A stretch of 64,000 nt of DNA from an uncultured Tenacibaculum sp. (GTDB taxonomy: Bacteria > Bacteroidota > Bacteroidia > Flavobacteriales > Flavobacteriaceae), in assembly GCA_947504185.1 (NCBI GenBank), contig CANNGJ010000001.1, forward strand, positions 124,001 to 188,000, in the 5' to 3' direction. Every line of letters begins with the position of its first letter. Position 1 is the stretch's first letter. Of the stretch, positions 36,446 to 44,791 are shown in pieces. The position numbers and the translations under genes were made by a program. The notes below the pieces were generated by a model that did not search any database, was not told the origin of the DNA, and saw only the letters and a program-made list of their open reading frames with translations.

Positions 36446-36913
36446 ATGAAAGCAATAACTTTAATAGCAAGTCTGTGCCTGTTGTTCTCAATGAATACGG
36501 CAATAGCTCAAAACAAAACCCAAAAAGATAATGTCCTTCCAATGCAAGTATTGGATTTAAGGAAAATGACAGATAAAGAAAAAACACAATGGATTGTCAT
36601 TAACGGAAGAAAAGATATGCCGGTTATCGTTGAGGTATCTGGAGCGAATACAGAGGAGTTTTGGATTACTGTTGGTAAAACAATGCGAGGACTTCAACAT
36701 GGAGGCTTGAGCAATCTTGTTTTGGTTCGCACCAATGATGCTAAGAGCAGAAGAGTATCAGAAGAAGTCATATGGCTTTACGAAAAAGGAAAAGTTGCGA
36801 CTGTCTTTGAAAACCCACCCAATGACACACGATTAAAGTCACAGATACAAAAAAAGGTCATGATGCTTTATGACCGTGTGCATGGAACAAATATGTATCA
36901 GGGAGCAAATTAG
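36446..36913 (+). CDS. Secreted hypothetical protein divergent from the XRE regulator
   Basis: This 155-residue protein has a Sec signal (MKAITLIASLCLLFSMNTAIAQ, cleaved near residue 21). The mature domain has alternating strands (VIVEVSGANTEEFWITVGK and NLVLVRTND) and a helical C-terminus. No family was recognised. Its promoter carries two operator-like sites, so it is probably repressed by the adjacent XRE protein. Its last 4 bases overlap the convergent gene. Confidence 0.72.
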   Translation: MKAITLIASLCLLFSMNTAIAQNKTQKDNVLPMQVLDLRKMTDKEKTQWIVINGRKDMPVIVEVSGANTEEFWITVGKTMRGLQHGGLSNLVLVRTNDAKSRRVSEEVIWLYEKGKVATVFENPPNDTRLKSQIQKKVMMLYDRVHGTNMYQGAN

Positions 36914-37776
36914 AATTTGGGTGCAGTCGTTACGACCACCTGCGCCGTTAATTCTTCATTTAGAGCTTCTGTTTCAGCTTCAGACTGAGCATCTATTTGT
37001 TTGCCGACGCTTAAGCCGAGTTTAACTTCATCATCTAAAGCTTCGATTTCATCAAGACCTTCTTGTCGCACATTCGGGTCATCACTATTTAATTTAGTCT
37101 CAGCATCATCCAGTTGTTCATCTAAATCAGTATAGTATTCTCTGTCACGTTCTAATCGTTCGATGTCTCTATCTTTTGCTGCAATCTGCTCATTATATTC
37201 CGCAAGCTTTAAAGTTAGAATATGGTTGAGGAGGGCGGTATTATCACGATCTATTTTGCCGTGCTTTTCTTCATATTCCCTGATGGCACTTTCAAGAACA
37301 TCGTTTTTGAATGAACCATCTTCGTTAAGCTCAAACTCACCTGATGTTTCAAAATTATCTAATGCGTCTTGAACGACGTCTGCTTCGTCTTGTAGAGCAT
37401 CGCGTTCTTCATGAGCGATTGCAAGCTTGGTATTAACTTCTTCAAGGCGCATATCAATAAGATTACGCATGTTTTCTGAGTTCTGCCTTGCTTCTTCCAT
37501 TTGGATCAGCACCTCAGTAATATAATGCCTGTCCTTCTTCTTTTTATCTTGGTCTGAAAAGTCTTTTTGGCTTTGTGTCGTGGCGTTGGTTTCCATCAAG
37601 CCAGATTCAAGCGCCATATCTTTTGTAGTGAGATGATGGCGTTTTAAATTCTCAGTAGCGATTTTTGCTGTTGAGTGGTCAAGGTCTGGACTCGCATCAA
37701 GGCTTTCCAAAAGCGCATTCGCTTGGAAGAGGGCGGTTAAACTACCTTTTTCTATTACGTTTTCAACCTGAGCCAT
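36910..37776 (-). CDS. Coiled-coil hypothetical protein
   Basis: This 288-residue protein is acidic and largely predicted coiled coil (about residues 75-260, with repeats such as RDIERLERDREYYTDLDEQL). It has a long heptad-rich middle and no membrane segment. No domain was recognised. It could be a structural or plasmid maintenance factor. It is convergent with the secreted protein gene. Confidence 0.68.
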   Translation of the reverse strand: MAQVENVIEKGSLTALFQANALLESLDASPDLDHSTAKIATENLKRHHLTTKDMALESGLMETNATTQSQKDFSDQDKKKKDRHYITEVLIQMEEARQNSENMRNLIDMRLEEVNTKLAIAHEERDALQDEADVVQDALDNFETSGEFELNEDGSFKNDVLESAIREYEEKHGKIDRDNTALLNHILTLKLAEYNEQIAAKDRDIERLERDREYYTDLDEQLDDAETKLNSDDPNVRQEGLDEIEALDDEVKLGLSVGKQIDAQSEAETEALNEELTAQVVVTTAPKF

Positions 37777-37995
37777 TTTATATTCTCATTCTTTATTTTT
37801 TAAAGTCTAACATAAAGGCTGAATAATTTGCAACTCTTGGTATCATTTTATTTGGTAAATGAATACTATGATACTTCCGATTTTAGAACTTGTCTTTTAT
37901 CTATAACCCTCCATATGCAATGGAATTAGGCACTAATCTAGTTTGTTATCTTTGCATAAGAATTTAACCGCTAACTTAAATCTTACAGAAATTAA

Positions 37996-39174
37996 ATGAT
38001 TGAAATAGATAAAATAGACTCAAAACTTGTCCTAAAATATTACTCTGAGCGTCAAGATATACCGTGGATTGAAGAGAAATTTAAGAAAGATGGCTCTATT
38101 TCAATTCAAAAAGTATTCCGTCTAAAAGAAGCGCATCTGCTTAAAAAAGAAGGGGAGTTTGATGAATTTGAATATTATTTTCAAATAGGAGAACTCATCA
38201 ATGATTACTATAAAATCGATAAAGACATATTTGCTTTAAAGCATAATTTTTTCTTTCATGAAGATATTGATTTGCATGATGGATATTTCGTTGTCACATC
38301 TAAAATCTCACTTTTAAGACAAGTTGATAGGCTCATAAATCAAGACATTTATATCGGGGGTGACAATGAGGATATATTGCCTCATGACGAGTTTTTGAAT
38401 CTAATTAAAATTTTTCCAACAAGCCATGAAATCAATCTCTATCGACAAGCCAAGGTCACATCAATTTTAAAAAATTACTTTGATAATATAAAAGATCAGG
38501 AGGAGGGGTATAAGACGTACATCAACAAAAAAACACCTGTTTATAACAGCGAACTCAGAAAAATGTTTCAAGAGGATGACATCCTCAAATACGAAACCTT
38601 ATTAGAGAAGCTGCAAACAATGCTCTCTAACAAGGTCAAGTATAGCGAAGACCAATGGCAGGAAGAAATAATACAAATTATTCTTTTGCTCTTCCCAAAA
38701 TACGTCGCTGTTTTTGATGAGGTGCGATTTAAGGATATAGATAATAAAACAAGAAGATTAGATTACGGACTTATTGATTTTATGGGGAATTTAGATTTAA
38801 TCGAAATTAAAATTCCTTTTGATGGCAGTATCGTATCTGTTGGAAAGTATAGAGATAATCATATTCCAAAAAGAGATTTATCAGGGGCAATCATGCAGAT
38901 TGAAAAATACATTTATTATCTTAATAAGACGGGGACTCAAGGCGAAAGAAATCTGACAAAAAAATATAAAGATACGCTTCCTGAAGGCTTAGAAATTAAA
39001 ATCACAAACCCAAATGGAATGATTATAATGGGCCGTGATACCAACCTCACAAAACGACAATTGGCGGATTTTGAGATTATAAAACGTAAGTATAAAAACA
39101 TCATAGATATATTCACATATGATGACCTGTTGAGGAGATTGGAGCTGACGATAAAACAACTAAAACAGTTATAA
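37996..39174 (+). CDS. sduA: Shedu-type anti-phage nuclease (SduA, DUF4263)
   Basis: This 392-residue protein has the Shedu C-terminal nuclease pattern. A leading WQEEIIQIILLLFPKYVAVF is followed by RRLDYGLIDFMGNLDLIEIK with the active-site E270-x-K272, then GAIMQIEKYIYYLN, and the typical ending IFTYDDLLRRLELTIKQL. The N-terminal 230 residues are a variable sensor-like region. Shedu proteins act alone against phage, and their presence here marks this as a defence cargo gene. The nearby membrane-anchored gene may be linked. Confidence 0.85.
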   Translation: MIEIDKIDSKLVLKYYSERQDIPWIEEKFKKDGSISIQKVFRLKEAHLLKKEGEFDEFEYYFQIGELINDYYKIDKDIFALKHNFFFHEDIDLHDGYFVVTSKISLLRQVDRLINQDIYIGGDNEDILPHDEFLNLIKIFPTSHEINLYRQAKVTSILKNYFDNIKDQEEGYKTYINKKTPVYNSELRKMFQEDDILKYETLLEKLQTMLSNKVKYSEDQWQEEIIQIILLLFPKYVAVFDEVRFKDIDNKTRRLDYGLIDFMGNLDLIEIKIPFDGSIVSVGKYRDNHIPKRDLSGAIMQIEKYIYYLNKTGTQGERNLTKKYKDTLPEGLEIKITNPNGMIIMGRDTNLTKRQLADFEIIKRKYKNIIDIFTYDDLLRRLELTIKQLKQL

Positions 39175-39187
39175 ATTTTATACATCA

Positions 39188-39997
39188 ATGTCACTAAAAA
39201 AAGATTTATTATACCCAATTACTGTTCGTATAATTGTATTCGGAATTATCTCTTTAGGAGGTTATTATTTCTTATCTAAAACAGATTTCTTAAAAGAGAA
39301 TAGTCGAACAGAACTATCAAAATCTTATAAAGCAAGCAATATTGCGTTGCAAAAATCATTGGATGCCCAAGAGAGGCTGTTTAAAGAAGTTGAATTTTCT
39401 TTTCTGATAAGATCAGATTATTTTTCAAATCAAATACAGAAAATACTTGAATATAACGATGATTTTATAAATTCTGAATTCACAATTTCTGTATATGGAG
39501 ATAGTATTACAAAATTAATATTTAAAGAGATTAAAGGAATAATCAAAGATATTGATCAAAGCCTTTATAGATATAAAAAATATGATGAATTATTACGAGA
39601 AAATACACCTAGACTTTGCGAAGAAGGCGCTTACAAAAAAGAAGCTATACTAAAAGAACAAAGGAAAACCTTGAGAGCTGTTATTGCAAATGAAAATTAT
39701 TTTAGACAGACGATACCTGAATATTTGAGCCAGTTAAATTGTGGTTTAGAAAAATTACAAAATGATTACAAAAGATACTTAGATGAAGATTATGAAGATA
39801 GTTATTGGAAAAAACCATGTCGAGATGAATCGCGATGGAGATACATGAATTATTATAATGAAAAATATGCTTACTATCATTTGCAAAATGATTTTACGAC
39901 CGAGCTTGACTTGATTATTATGGATGATGTTTTAGAAAAAATTGATTCCGATTATGAAATAAAAATGGTTCTAAAGTCTTTAGAGTTTTGTAAATAG
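39188..39997 (+). CDS. Membrane-anchored hypothetical protein following Shedu
   Basis: This 269-residue protein has one N-terminal transmembrane helix (about residues 11-29). A long helical, Tyr/Lys/Asp-rich extracytoplasmic or cytoplasmic part follows, with coiled-coil-like stretches (AQERLFKEVEFSFLIRSDYF). It begins 13 bp after sduA, so co-transcription is likely. No family was recognised. It could be an accessory to the defence gene or unrelated cargo. Confidence 0.68.
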   Translation: MSLKKDLLYPITVRIIVFGIISLGGYYFLSKTDFLKENSRTELSKSYKASNIALQKSLDAQERLFKEVEFSFLIRSDYFSNQIQKILEYNDDFINSEFTISVYGDSITKLIFKEIKGIIKDIDQSLYRYKKYDELLRENTPRLCEEGAYKKEAILKEQRKTLRAVIANENYFRQTIPEYLSQLNCGLEKLQNDYKRYLDEDYEDSYWKKPCRDESRWRYMNYYNEKYAYYHLQNDFTTELDLIIMDDVLEKIDSDYEIKMVLKSLEFCK

Positions 39998-40593
39998 ATA
40001 AAGTTAAACTTTTGAAAACACCCGTTATTTTCCGTAATCTATATTATCACTTTATAGGAATAAGAAAATACTCCTATCACCTCTTTGCTTAAACCTTGCA
40101 AATTTTGTGAATCAGCTTAATAATCAAGTTAGGTTGTTCACGTTCATACCAAACCCCCGCTTTTCAGTCTCATACGATATTAAACATTGTGGAGACTGCT
40201 AAAAGTAAAGGAGGTGAAGGAAACTATGAGCAAAAGAAAAGGGAGAATTTTCTCCCTTTTCTTGCGGATTAGAGGGATAGTAATATCCCTGAATATTCGT
40301 AAGTAACAACTTAGAACCGTCCCTTTGTTTAGCGACCTTGGGGCGGTTCGATTATTATTATATGCCCTATTCCTTACTAATGTGTCAACAAAAACCCGAT
40401 AAGTTAATTATCGGGGTTAGCATCAAATATTTAACTCATTCAAATATCAGGAGAGAAAGTGAGATGATCGGTAGTCTTGCAACTTCGTTCTAATTTTTCA
40501 ATCCATGCTCCATCTATATAAAATTATTAAAAAATCTTTAATCTCGATATAATGTGCATGGGTTGATATAGGGTGTTCGGTTGATAAAGATTC
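39998..40593 (+). other. Non-coding region with hairpins and a short SD-led frame
   Basis: Two strong stem-loops are present. The first is a 13-bp perfect stem at 40234-40263 (AAGAAAAGGGAGA with TCTCCCTTTTCTT); the second is an 8-bp stem at 40395-40415 (CCCGATAA with TTATCGGG). A 26-codon frame preceded by a perfect Shine-Dalgarno overlaps the first stem. Nothing else was recognised. Confidence 0.5.
40226..40306 (+). CDS. Possible short basic peptide with a perfect Shine-Dalgarno
   Basis: This 26-residue frame (MSKRKGRIFSLFLRIRGI...) is preceded by AAAGGAGGTG ending 12 bp before the ATG, which is unusual in Bacteroidota DNA. It is basic and hydrophobic, and the mRNA hairpin at 40234-40263 would fold within it. 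It might be a small toxin-like or leader peptide, or chance. Confidence 0.3.
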   Translation: MSKRKGRIFSLFLRIRGIVISLNIRK

Positions 40594-41217
40594 TTACATT
40601 GATAAGCCTTCAGGCTCAGGTGGTGTTATTTTTTTGCTTATAAGTTCTTCACAAAGATCATCGAACTCATCTTTAGTGATTTTTTCACTGTGCGGATCCG
40701 ACATGATCTGAGCCATGTCGCCAGATAGCTCTAGCTCTTCTGTTTCAATATTAAATGTATCAGAACCTATGACATCTCCGTCATTGTTGAGCACAAGGCG
40801 TGCAGGAACTCCGCGCAGGCTATAATATTCATAATGCTCATCATAAAAATTAGGCTGATCCACCTTCTCTTTGTCGGACATTTTTCTAAAAAATGGAGGG
40901 TACAATATATTATAAAGAAAGTGCGCTCCATCCTTCATCGATGCGCTAATGCCTTTGATATCCTCTGTGAGCTCTTTGTCATTTGGCAAAGTCACGCCAT
41001 AGAGCTGAACACCGTTTTCGATGTCATGCGTTGAAAATCCTTTAGCCTCTATCGGTTCATCAGCGACATAAAACGAACACTCATATAAAGGCTCTTCTAC
41101 ATGAATAAGTCGTCCTGATTTCTTTGCGCCCCGCTTTGGGTTTTTATCAATATGAATATGCCAGGGCAAAGATATTGGTCGAGGCTTCAATCTGTTCGTA
41201 TTATTTGTTTTCTCCAT
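40594..41217 (-). CDS. Hypothetical protein
   Basis: This 207-residue protein has no signal or membrane segment. It has a conserved-looking strand region (YECSFYVADEPIEAKGFSTH, then GVPARLVLNNDGDVIGSDTF). No family was recognised. It follows a 53-codon gene on the same strand, whose end overlaps its start by 17 bp. Confidence 0.65.
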   Translation of the reverse strand: MEKTNNTNRLKPRPISLPWHIHIDKNPKRGAKKSGRLIHVEEPLYECSFYVADEPIEAKGFSTHDIENGVQLYGVTLPNDKELTEDIKGISASMKDGAHFLYNILYPPFFRKMSDKEKVDQPNFYDEHYEYYSLRGVPARLVLNNDGDVIGSDTFNIETEELELSGDMAQIMSDPHSEKITKDEFDDLCEELISKKITPPEPEGLSM

Positions 41218-41362
41218 TGTTCATAAGAATGAGATCGTAATTGACGGTGCGCGGTTTATGTTTTTGAACTGGCATAATTTTGTCTCCTAAGAAATTAAAA
41301 ACCTTAAGATTTCTGCCTGTTATCGTGATAATATGCTCCCCTGTTCCTTTCAGTGTAATCAT
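41201..41362 (-). CDS. Small hypothetical protein overlapping the next gene
   Basis: This 53-residue frame (MITLKGTGEHIITITGRNLK...) ends 17 bp inside the start of the downstream gene, a typical coupled-operon overlap. It is basic at its C-terminal half (QKHKPRTVNYDLIL). No family was recognised, but the arrangement supports a real gene. Confidence 0.5.
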   Translation of the reverse strand: MITLKGTGEHIITITGRNLKVFNFLGDKIMPVQKHKPRTVNYDLILMNNGENK

Positions 41363-41373
41363 AGATACTGTGT

Positions 41374-41841
41374 TTAGTTTTCGCTTAAACTCCTATATGG
41401 ATATTTGGCAATGAATGTCCAAAAATGCTCGATACTAACTTTCGTGCAATAGAAAGGCTCATCCAGTCTATTCAAATATTTATTCTCTTCAATAAAGCCC
41501 TTCTTATAATGGTCATAGACTTGGCAATATAGAATGTTCCCTTCAAAATCCAGTTTTGCGCGCACAGCAAAAACACCTTGAATATAATAGTTATAATCTA
41601 AACGTCGTGGCTTATTTTCATGCTTTTGGTCGGCATGAAGGAGTGCAATATATTCCCAAAACGTCACCGCACTTACTTTCTGACAATCCATATCATCATT
41701 AATACGCTTGCTCATTCTCCAATCAGAAACAAAATCTCCTTTATCACGATCATAGCGTTCAACCTCATCCCAATCTCCATCCTCATCAAGCTCCACCCTG
41801 ACAGGGTGAACGCCTTGTATGTAGTATAAATATTCCATCAT
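41374..41841 (-). CDS. Hypothetical protein with two internal repeats
   Basis: The start is placed at the ATG at 41841 (155 residues) rather than the GTG at 41883, because an operator and -7 box lie at 41865-41897, inside the longer frame. The protein is two tandem copies of a roughly 65-residue unit: YYIQGVHPVRVELDEDGDWDEV... and YYIQGVFAVRAKLDFEGNIL..., each ending in a Phe-Trp-rich strand. No known family. The repeats suggest a binding module. Confidence 0.68.
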   Translation of the reverse strand: MMEYLYYIQGVHPVRVELDEDGDWDEVERYDRDKGDFVSDWRMSKRINDDMDCQKVSAVTFWEYIALLHADQKHENKPRRLDYNYYIQGVFAVRAKLDFEGNILYCQVYDHYKKGFIEENKYLNRLDEPFYCTKVSIEHFWTFIAKYPYRSLSEN

Positions 41842-41864
41842 TTTCGGGTTATGATTTGTGAGTA

Positions 41865-41897
41865 TAAAGATACTAAATTTCACGTCATATTAGACGC
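41865..41897 (-). promoter_or_regulatory. Operator plus -7 box upstream of the internal-repeat gene
   Basis: On the minus strand this reads GCGTCTAATATGACGTG, 8 bp, then TATCTTTA, the same layout as the promoter at 28505-28537. It overlaps the end of the thermonuclease gene. Confidence 0.55.
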
Positions 41898-42300
41898 AAT
41901 ACCCGTAGTAATTTTTTGAGTATTTACAGTATTCTTTAGTGAACCCGCTTTCGATGAGAAGCCGGTTCACTTCTCGACCATCTTTTAAGAATATACGCGC
42001 CACTATGCGCCCATATTTATCTGTATCAGTTTTAGTATAAGAGATCCGTTTTTGATCGACTAATTTCTTTAAAAATTCTGTTGCTTGATATGCGCCCTGC
42101 TCTCCCTTTTCAGGCGCATCGACGCCCCACAATCTGAGCTTGGTTTTATTTGTTAGAATGATGGTATCTCCATCAATAACAAACGACACTGTGCCTTTAT
42201 GTTTAAAGGGTTCAAGCGGCGCACCTTGATTATGAGCTTGCAGATATAACGCTAGAATTCCGGCCGCTAATAAAATGATAAAATAACCGAGTTCTGTCAT
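41890..42300 (-). CDS. Thermonuclease (SNase-like) with N-terminal membrane anchor
   Basis: This 136-residue protein has an N-terminal hydrophobic segment (about 5-20). An SNase fold follows with VIDGDTIIL (metal-binding Asp), LRLWGVDAPE and YGRIVARIFLKDG. SNase proteins cut DNA or RNA with calcium. Small anchored SNases occur on conjugative plasmids and may act in transfer or entry. The C-terminal NYYGYC ending is short but normal. Confidence 0.88.
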   Translation of the reverse strand: MTELGYFIILLAAGILALYLQAHNQGAPLEPFKHKGTVSFVIDGDTIILTNKTKLRLWGVDAPEKGEQGAYQATEFLKKLVDQKRISYTKTDTDKYGRIVARIFLKDGREVNRLLIESGFTKEYCKYSKNYYGYCV

Positions 42301-42350
42301 TACTGCCTTGATCCATTTTCGTATCTTAGATGAGTAATTAACAATGAATC

Positions 42351-42776
42351 ATGGGAAGGAAAAAAGACAGCAAAAAAAGCCGCATTGAATCGGATATTGC
42401 CATTAAAGAGAAAATCTCTGATGGCTTATCAAGTGGCATGAAAAAAGCTCAAAGTTCTCCATACAGCTTAACGGATAAAGCGACCTCTGATTTTAAGGAG
42501 GTACAGAACCAAGTTTTAGATAAAGAGGGCTTTGAAAGAAATTGTAAAACGCTCGCGGCATGGTGCAATTTATTTACAGCTTTATCTCGGCAACTGAGTA
42601 TAGGCAAAGATGCCTCATGTTATGCGCATGGTTTGCTCTCTCATTATGTTGCAGGGCAGAGGAAAAAAATTTATTACGTCACAGCCGAAACTGGAGAAAT
42701 TATAATTGTTCGGATTTTGACTTATGAAGTGCCGGAGCATATTCAAAAAGAAATTGATAAATATAGCCCACGTTAA
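42351..42776 (+). CDS. Hypothetical protein
   Basis: This 141-residue protein has a basic start (GRKKDSKKSRIES) and a helical middle (LAAWCNLFTALSRQLSI). It ends with a strand-rich tail KKIYYVTAETGEIIIVRILT. No family was recognised. Its stop codon lies inside a 14-bp tandem duplication. Confidence 0.6.
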   Translation: MGRKKDSKKSRIESDIAIKEKISDGLSSGMKKAQSSPYSLTDKATSDFKEVQNQVLDKEGFERNCKTLAAWCNLFTALSRQLSIGKDASCYAHGLLSHYVAGQRKKIYYVTAETGEIIIVRILTYEVPEHIQKEIDKYSPR

Positions 42777-42796
42777 AATGGACACGTTAAAATGGA
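42769..42796. repeat. Exact tandem duplication of 14 bp across a stop codon
   Basis: CACGTTAAAATGGA occurs twice in a row. The first copy contains the TAA stop of the upstream gene. Confidence 0.9.
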
Positions 42797-42811
42797 TTTG
42801 ACGCAGTGAGG

Positions 42812-42863
42812 CAATCAAAGATTTAAGCTAAGTGAATATGTTCCTTAGCGTAATTTTGTGAAG
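42812..42863 (+). promoter_or_regulatory. Promoter copy 1 shared with 59290-59345
   Basis: CAATCAAAGATTTAAG and CTTAGCGTAATTTTGTGAAG flank a variable spacer, with a -7 box TAATTTTG at 42851-42858. It lies ahead of the gene starting at 42903. A second copy with the same flanks lies at 59290-59345. Confidence 0.6.
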
Positions 42864-42902
42864 CTTCAAACAAGACAAAGCTATTTTATAAATACAAAAC
42901 AT

Positions 42903-43199
42903 ATGAGTGAACCTAATGCAAAAGAGAGCGCAAAGCTTGTAAAAGCCTATCATGATAATCCTAAAGAGTTTGAGACATTATATGATGATGGGTGTTTCCC
43001 GCCATTATCAAAAGATATCATGGCGCGACTAAGGCGCGGAATCGGTTCATTTGAAGAAGAAGTATATTACCATCAAACGCAAATGGGACGAGCAGATTTA
43101 GCAGAACAAGAGTTCAATATCAAAGACCATCTTCCCAAAAAACCTAAGCGGGGCCGTATCGGGGGTAAACCCGATATAGATCCCGATTGGCCATTCTAA
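42903..43199 (+). CDS. Small hypothetical protein
   Basis: A start at 42903 (98 residues) is required because the upstream start codon would lie in the -7 box at 42851-42858. The protein is charged and ends with a Lys/Pro-rich tail (KPKRGRIGGKPDIDPDWPF). No family was recognised. Its stop overlaps the convergent gene. Confidence 0.6.
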   Translation: MSEPNAKESAKLVKAYHDNPKEFETLYDDGCFPPLSKDIMARLRRGIGSFEEEVYYHQTQMGRADLAEQEFNIKDHLPKKPKRGRIGGKPDIDPDWPF

Positions 43200-43804
43200 C
43201 GCTCTGGCTCAAAACCCTGATCCATAGAGTTGCTTTTGTTCCAGTCTGCATTTAGCTTATTGTGATTGTCATCGAGCGTTTGGCTCATATCATTGATTTG
43301 ATCTTGGGTTTCACTGATTTCATTTTCTCGGTGATCTACACAATAATTAGCGCATCTCATTTCATCGTAGCTTGCGCCATATTCAGCATCTTCTTGAGAA
43401 TGACCACCGCAGTAAAAATCTGCTGCTGCCATATCCGCATGTAGTTTATCGTCCTTTAAGAGATCTTGTAGTTTATCAAACTCCCCTTCTTTGGTTTTAA
43501 TATCATCTTTGGTGAATGGGCGTTTTGTTAGCCCCTCTTTTGAATAATCCGTTTCATTAACTTTGATTTCGAGGTGATTTACCTCTCTTGGGGTAGGAAC
43601 ATAAAAATGGCCATAGGAAACTGTGCCATCATCTGAAAAGCTAGACGGTAAAATCTCATATGAGCTTAGGATTTCCCCTTGCACATCAAGGTCTGAGCGA
43701 ATGGTTTTTATTTCCTCATCAAGTAATGCAGCAATATCTTGATTACTAAGAGGGGCATTGTTTTGCGGTTCTTCTTTCTTTTTGAACCAATTAAATAGTT
43801 TCAT
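43196..43804 (-). CDS. Hypothetical protein with Cys-containing helix region
   Basis: This 202-residue soluble protein has a basic N-terminus and an acidic body. A segment YCGGHSQEDAEYGASYDEMR lies between coiled-coil-like stretches. No family was recognised. It heads a run of minus-strand genes that ends at 43196. Confidence 0.6.
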   Translation of the reverse strand: MKLFNWFKKKEEPQNNAPLSNQDIAALLDEEIKTIRSDLDVQGEILSSYEILPSSFSDDGTVSYGHFYVPTPREVNHLEIKVNETDYSKEGLTKRPFTKDDIKTKEGEFDKLQDLLKDDKLHADMAAADFYCGGHSQEDAEYGASYDEMRCANYCVDHRENEISETQDQINDMSQTLDDNHNKLNADWNKSNSMDQGFEPER

Positions 43805-43828
43805 AATTTACGTGTTTTAATTTTTAAG

Positions 43829-44344
43829 TCATATCATGTTTTTCTCTTTAAGATCGTCATAGTAATCCTTAGTTCTGTAATAATAGCGAAGCTCATAAAC
43901 AGATTTTTTTCGACCTCCGTGAATCACCTTTAATCTGTCCAAAGCAAGAGAAGGCAAAAACCCTTTAAAGCCAGTGAATTCCGCCTGTTTGATTTCTTCA
44001 TGAAAGGTCTTATAGTGTTCGGGAATATCTTTCTCAATGCGACCATCTTTGAATAGAAAAGTTCTAAAGAAAGGCTCATTATAATCATCCGCATAATAGT
44101 TAAGTAGCCACCAAAAATCGTAATCATCATAGATACCTTTAGATGACACAATCAGATGAACACAGCGGTTAAAAATGCGATGATAAAAAATCGTTAAAGC
44201 AAGGTTTTGTTTTAATCTTGCTCGTCTTTGTTTTGCGCCGCATTGCTTTAGCAAAGCTTCGTTTTCTGTTTCAGCTATTAGCTTCGCAATTGCTTCAATG
44301 CGTCTTGGTTGAGGTTGTTCGTATAAGTCATATATTGAATACAT
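43829..44344 (-). CDS. Hypothetical protein
   Basis: This 171-residue basic protein is rich in Arg, Tyr and Phe, with many aromatic residues (YDDYDFWWLLNYYADDYNEP). No domain was recognised. It follows the membrane-protein gene by 11 bp and is likely in the same transcript. Confidence 0.6.
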   Translation of the reverse strand: MYSIYDLYEQPQPRRIEAIAKLIAETENEALLKQCGAKQRRARLKQNLALTIFYHRIFNRCVHLIVSSKGIYDDYDFWWLLNYYADDYNEPFFRTFLFKDGRIEKDIPEHYKTFHEEIKQAEFTGFKGFLPSLALDRLKVIHGGRKKSVYELRYYYRTKDYYDDLKEKNMI

Positions 44345-44355
44345 AGTTTTGAAGT

Positions 44356-44787
44356 TTAAAGATTATCAGGATGCTTAAAATGCATTTGAAAATACTTCTG
44401 AACAAAGGCAAGCTCATCCTTATTCATGTTTGAGGCTCTTGTATTACTTGGATTGAGATCACTTGCAGCGATGCGATAAAGCGATTTGTAATTGCTCCCC
44501 TGACTTAATCGTTTGTAGAGAAGGTCATAAACCTTCTTGCGTAAATTTTGATCTCTAAAAGCTCCTTTTTGAGCATGGAAATGCTGCAAAAAAAGCTGCA
44601 TAAATGGCGAGTGTTTTTTTGATGAGAAACGTCGCCCAATTTGTGCAACATATTGCACCAAAGGGCGTAGCATATTAAAACTGAATATTCGCCCAACCCC
44701 GCTCTCCATATATATTTTCTTGTATTTCACACGAAAGATTGGATAGAACAGAATAAGGATCGCTATGAAGACAATTTTACTCATCAT
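44356..44787 (-). CDS. Small single-pass membrane protein
   Basis: The start is taken at 44787 (143 residues), since the longer frame would overlap the upstream gene by 125 bp. The N-terminus is a transmembrane helix (MMSKIVFIAILILFYPIF), followed by a basic soluble domain. It lies 4 bp after the membrane protein gene at 44792-45529. Function unknown; context suggests an envelope complex. Confidence 0.6.
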   Translation of the reverse strand: MMSKIVFIAILILFYPIFRVKYKKIYMESGVGRIFSFNMLRPLVQYVAQIGRRFSSKKHSPFMQLFLQHFHAQKGAFRDQNLRKKVYDLLYKRLSQGSNYKSLYRIAASDLNPSNTRASNMNKDELAFVQKYFQMHFKHPDNL

Positions 44788-44791
44788 ATCG

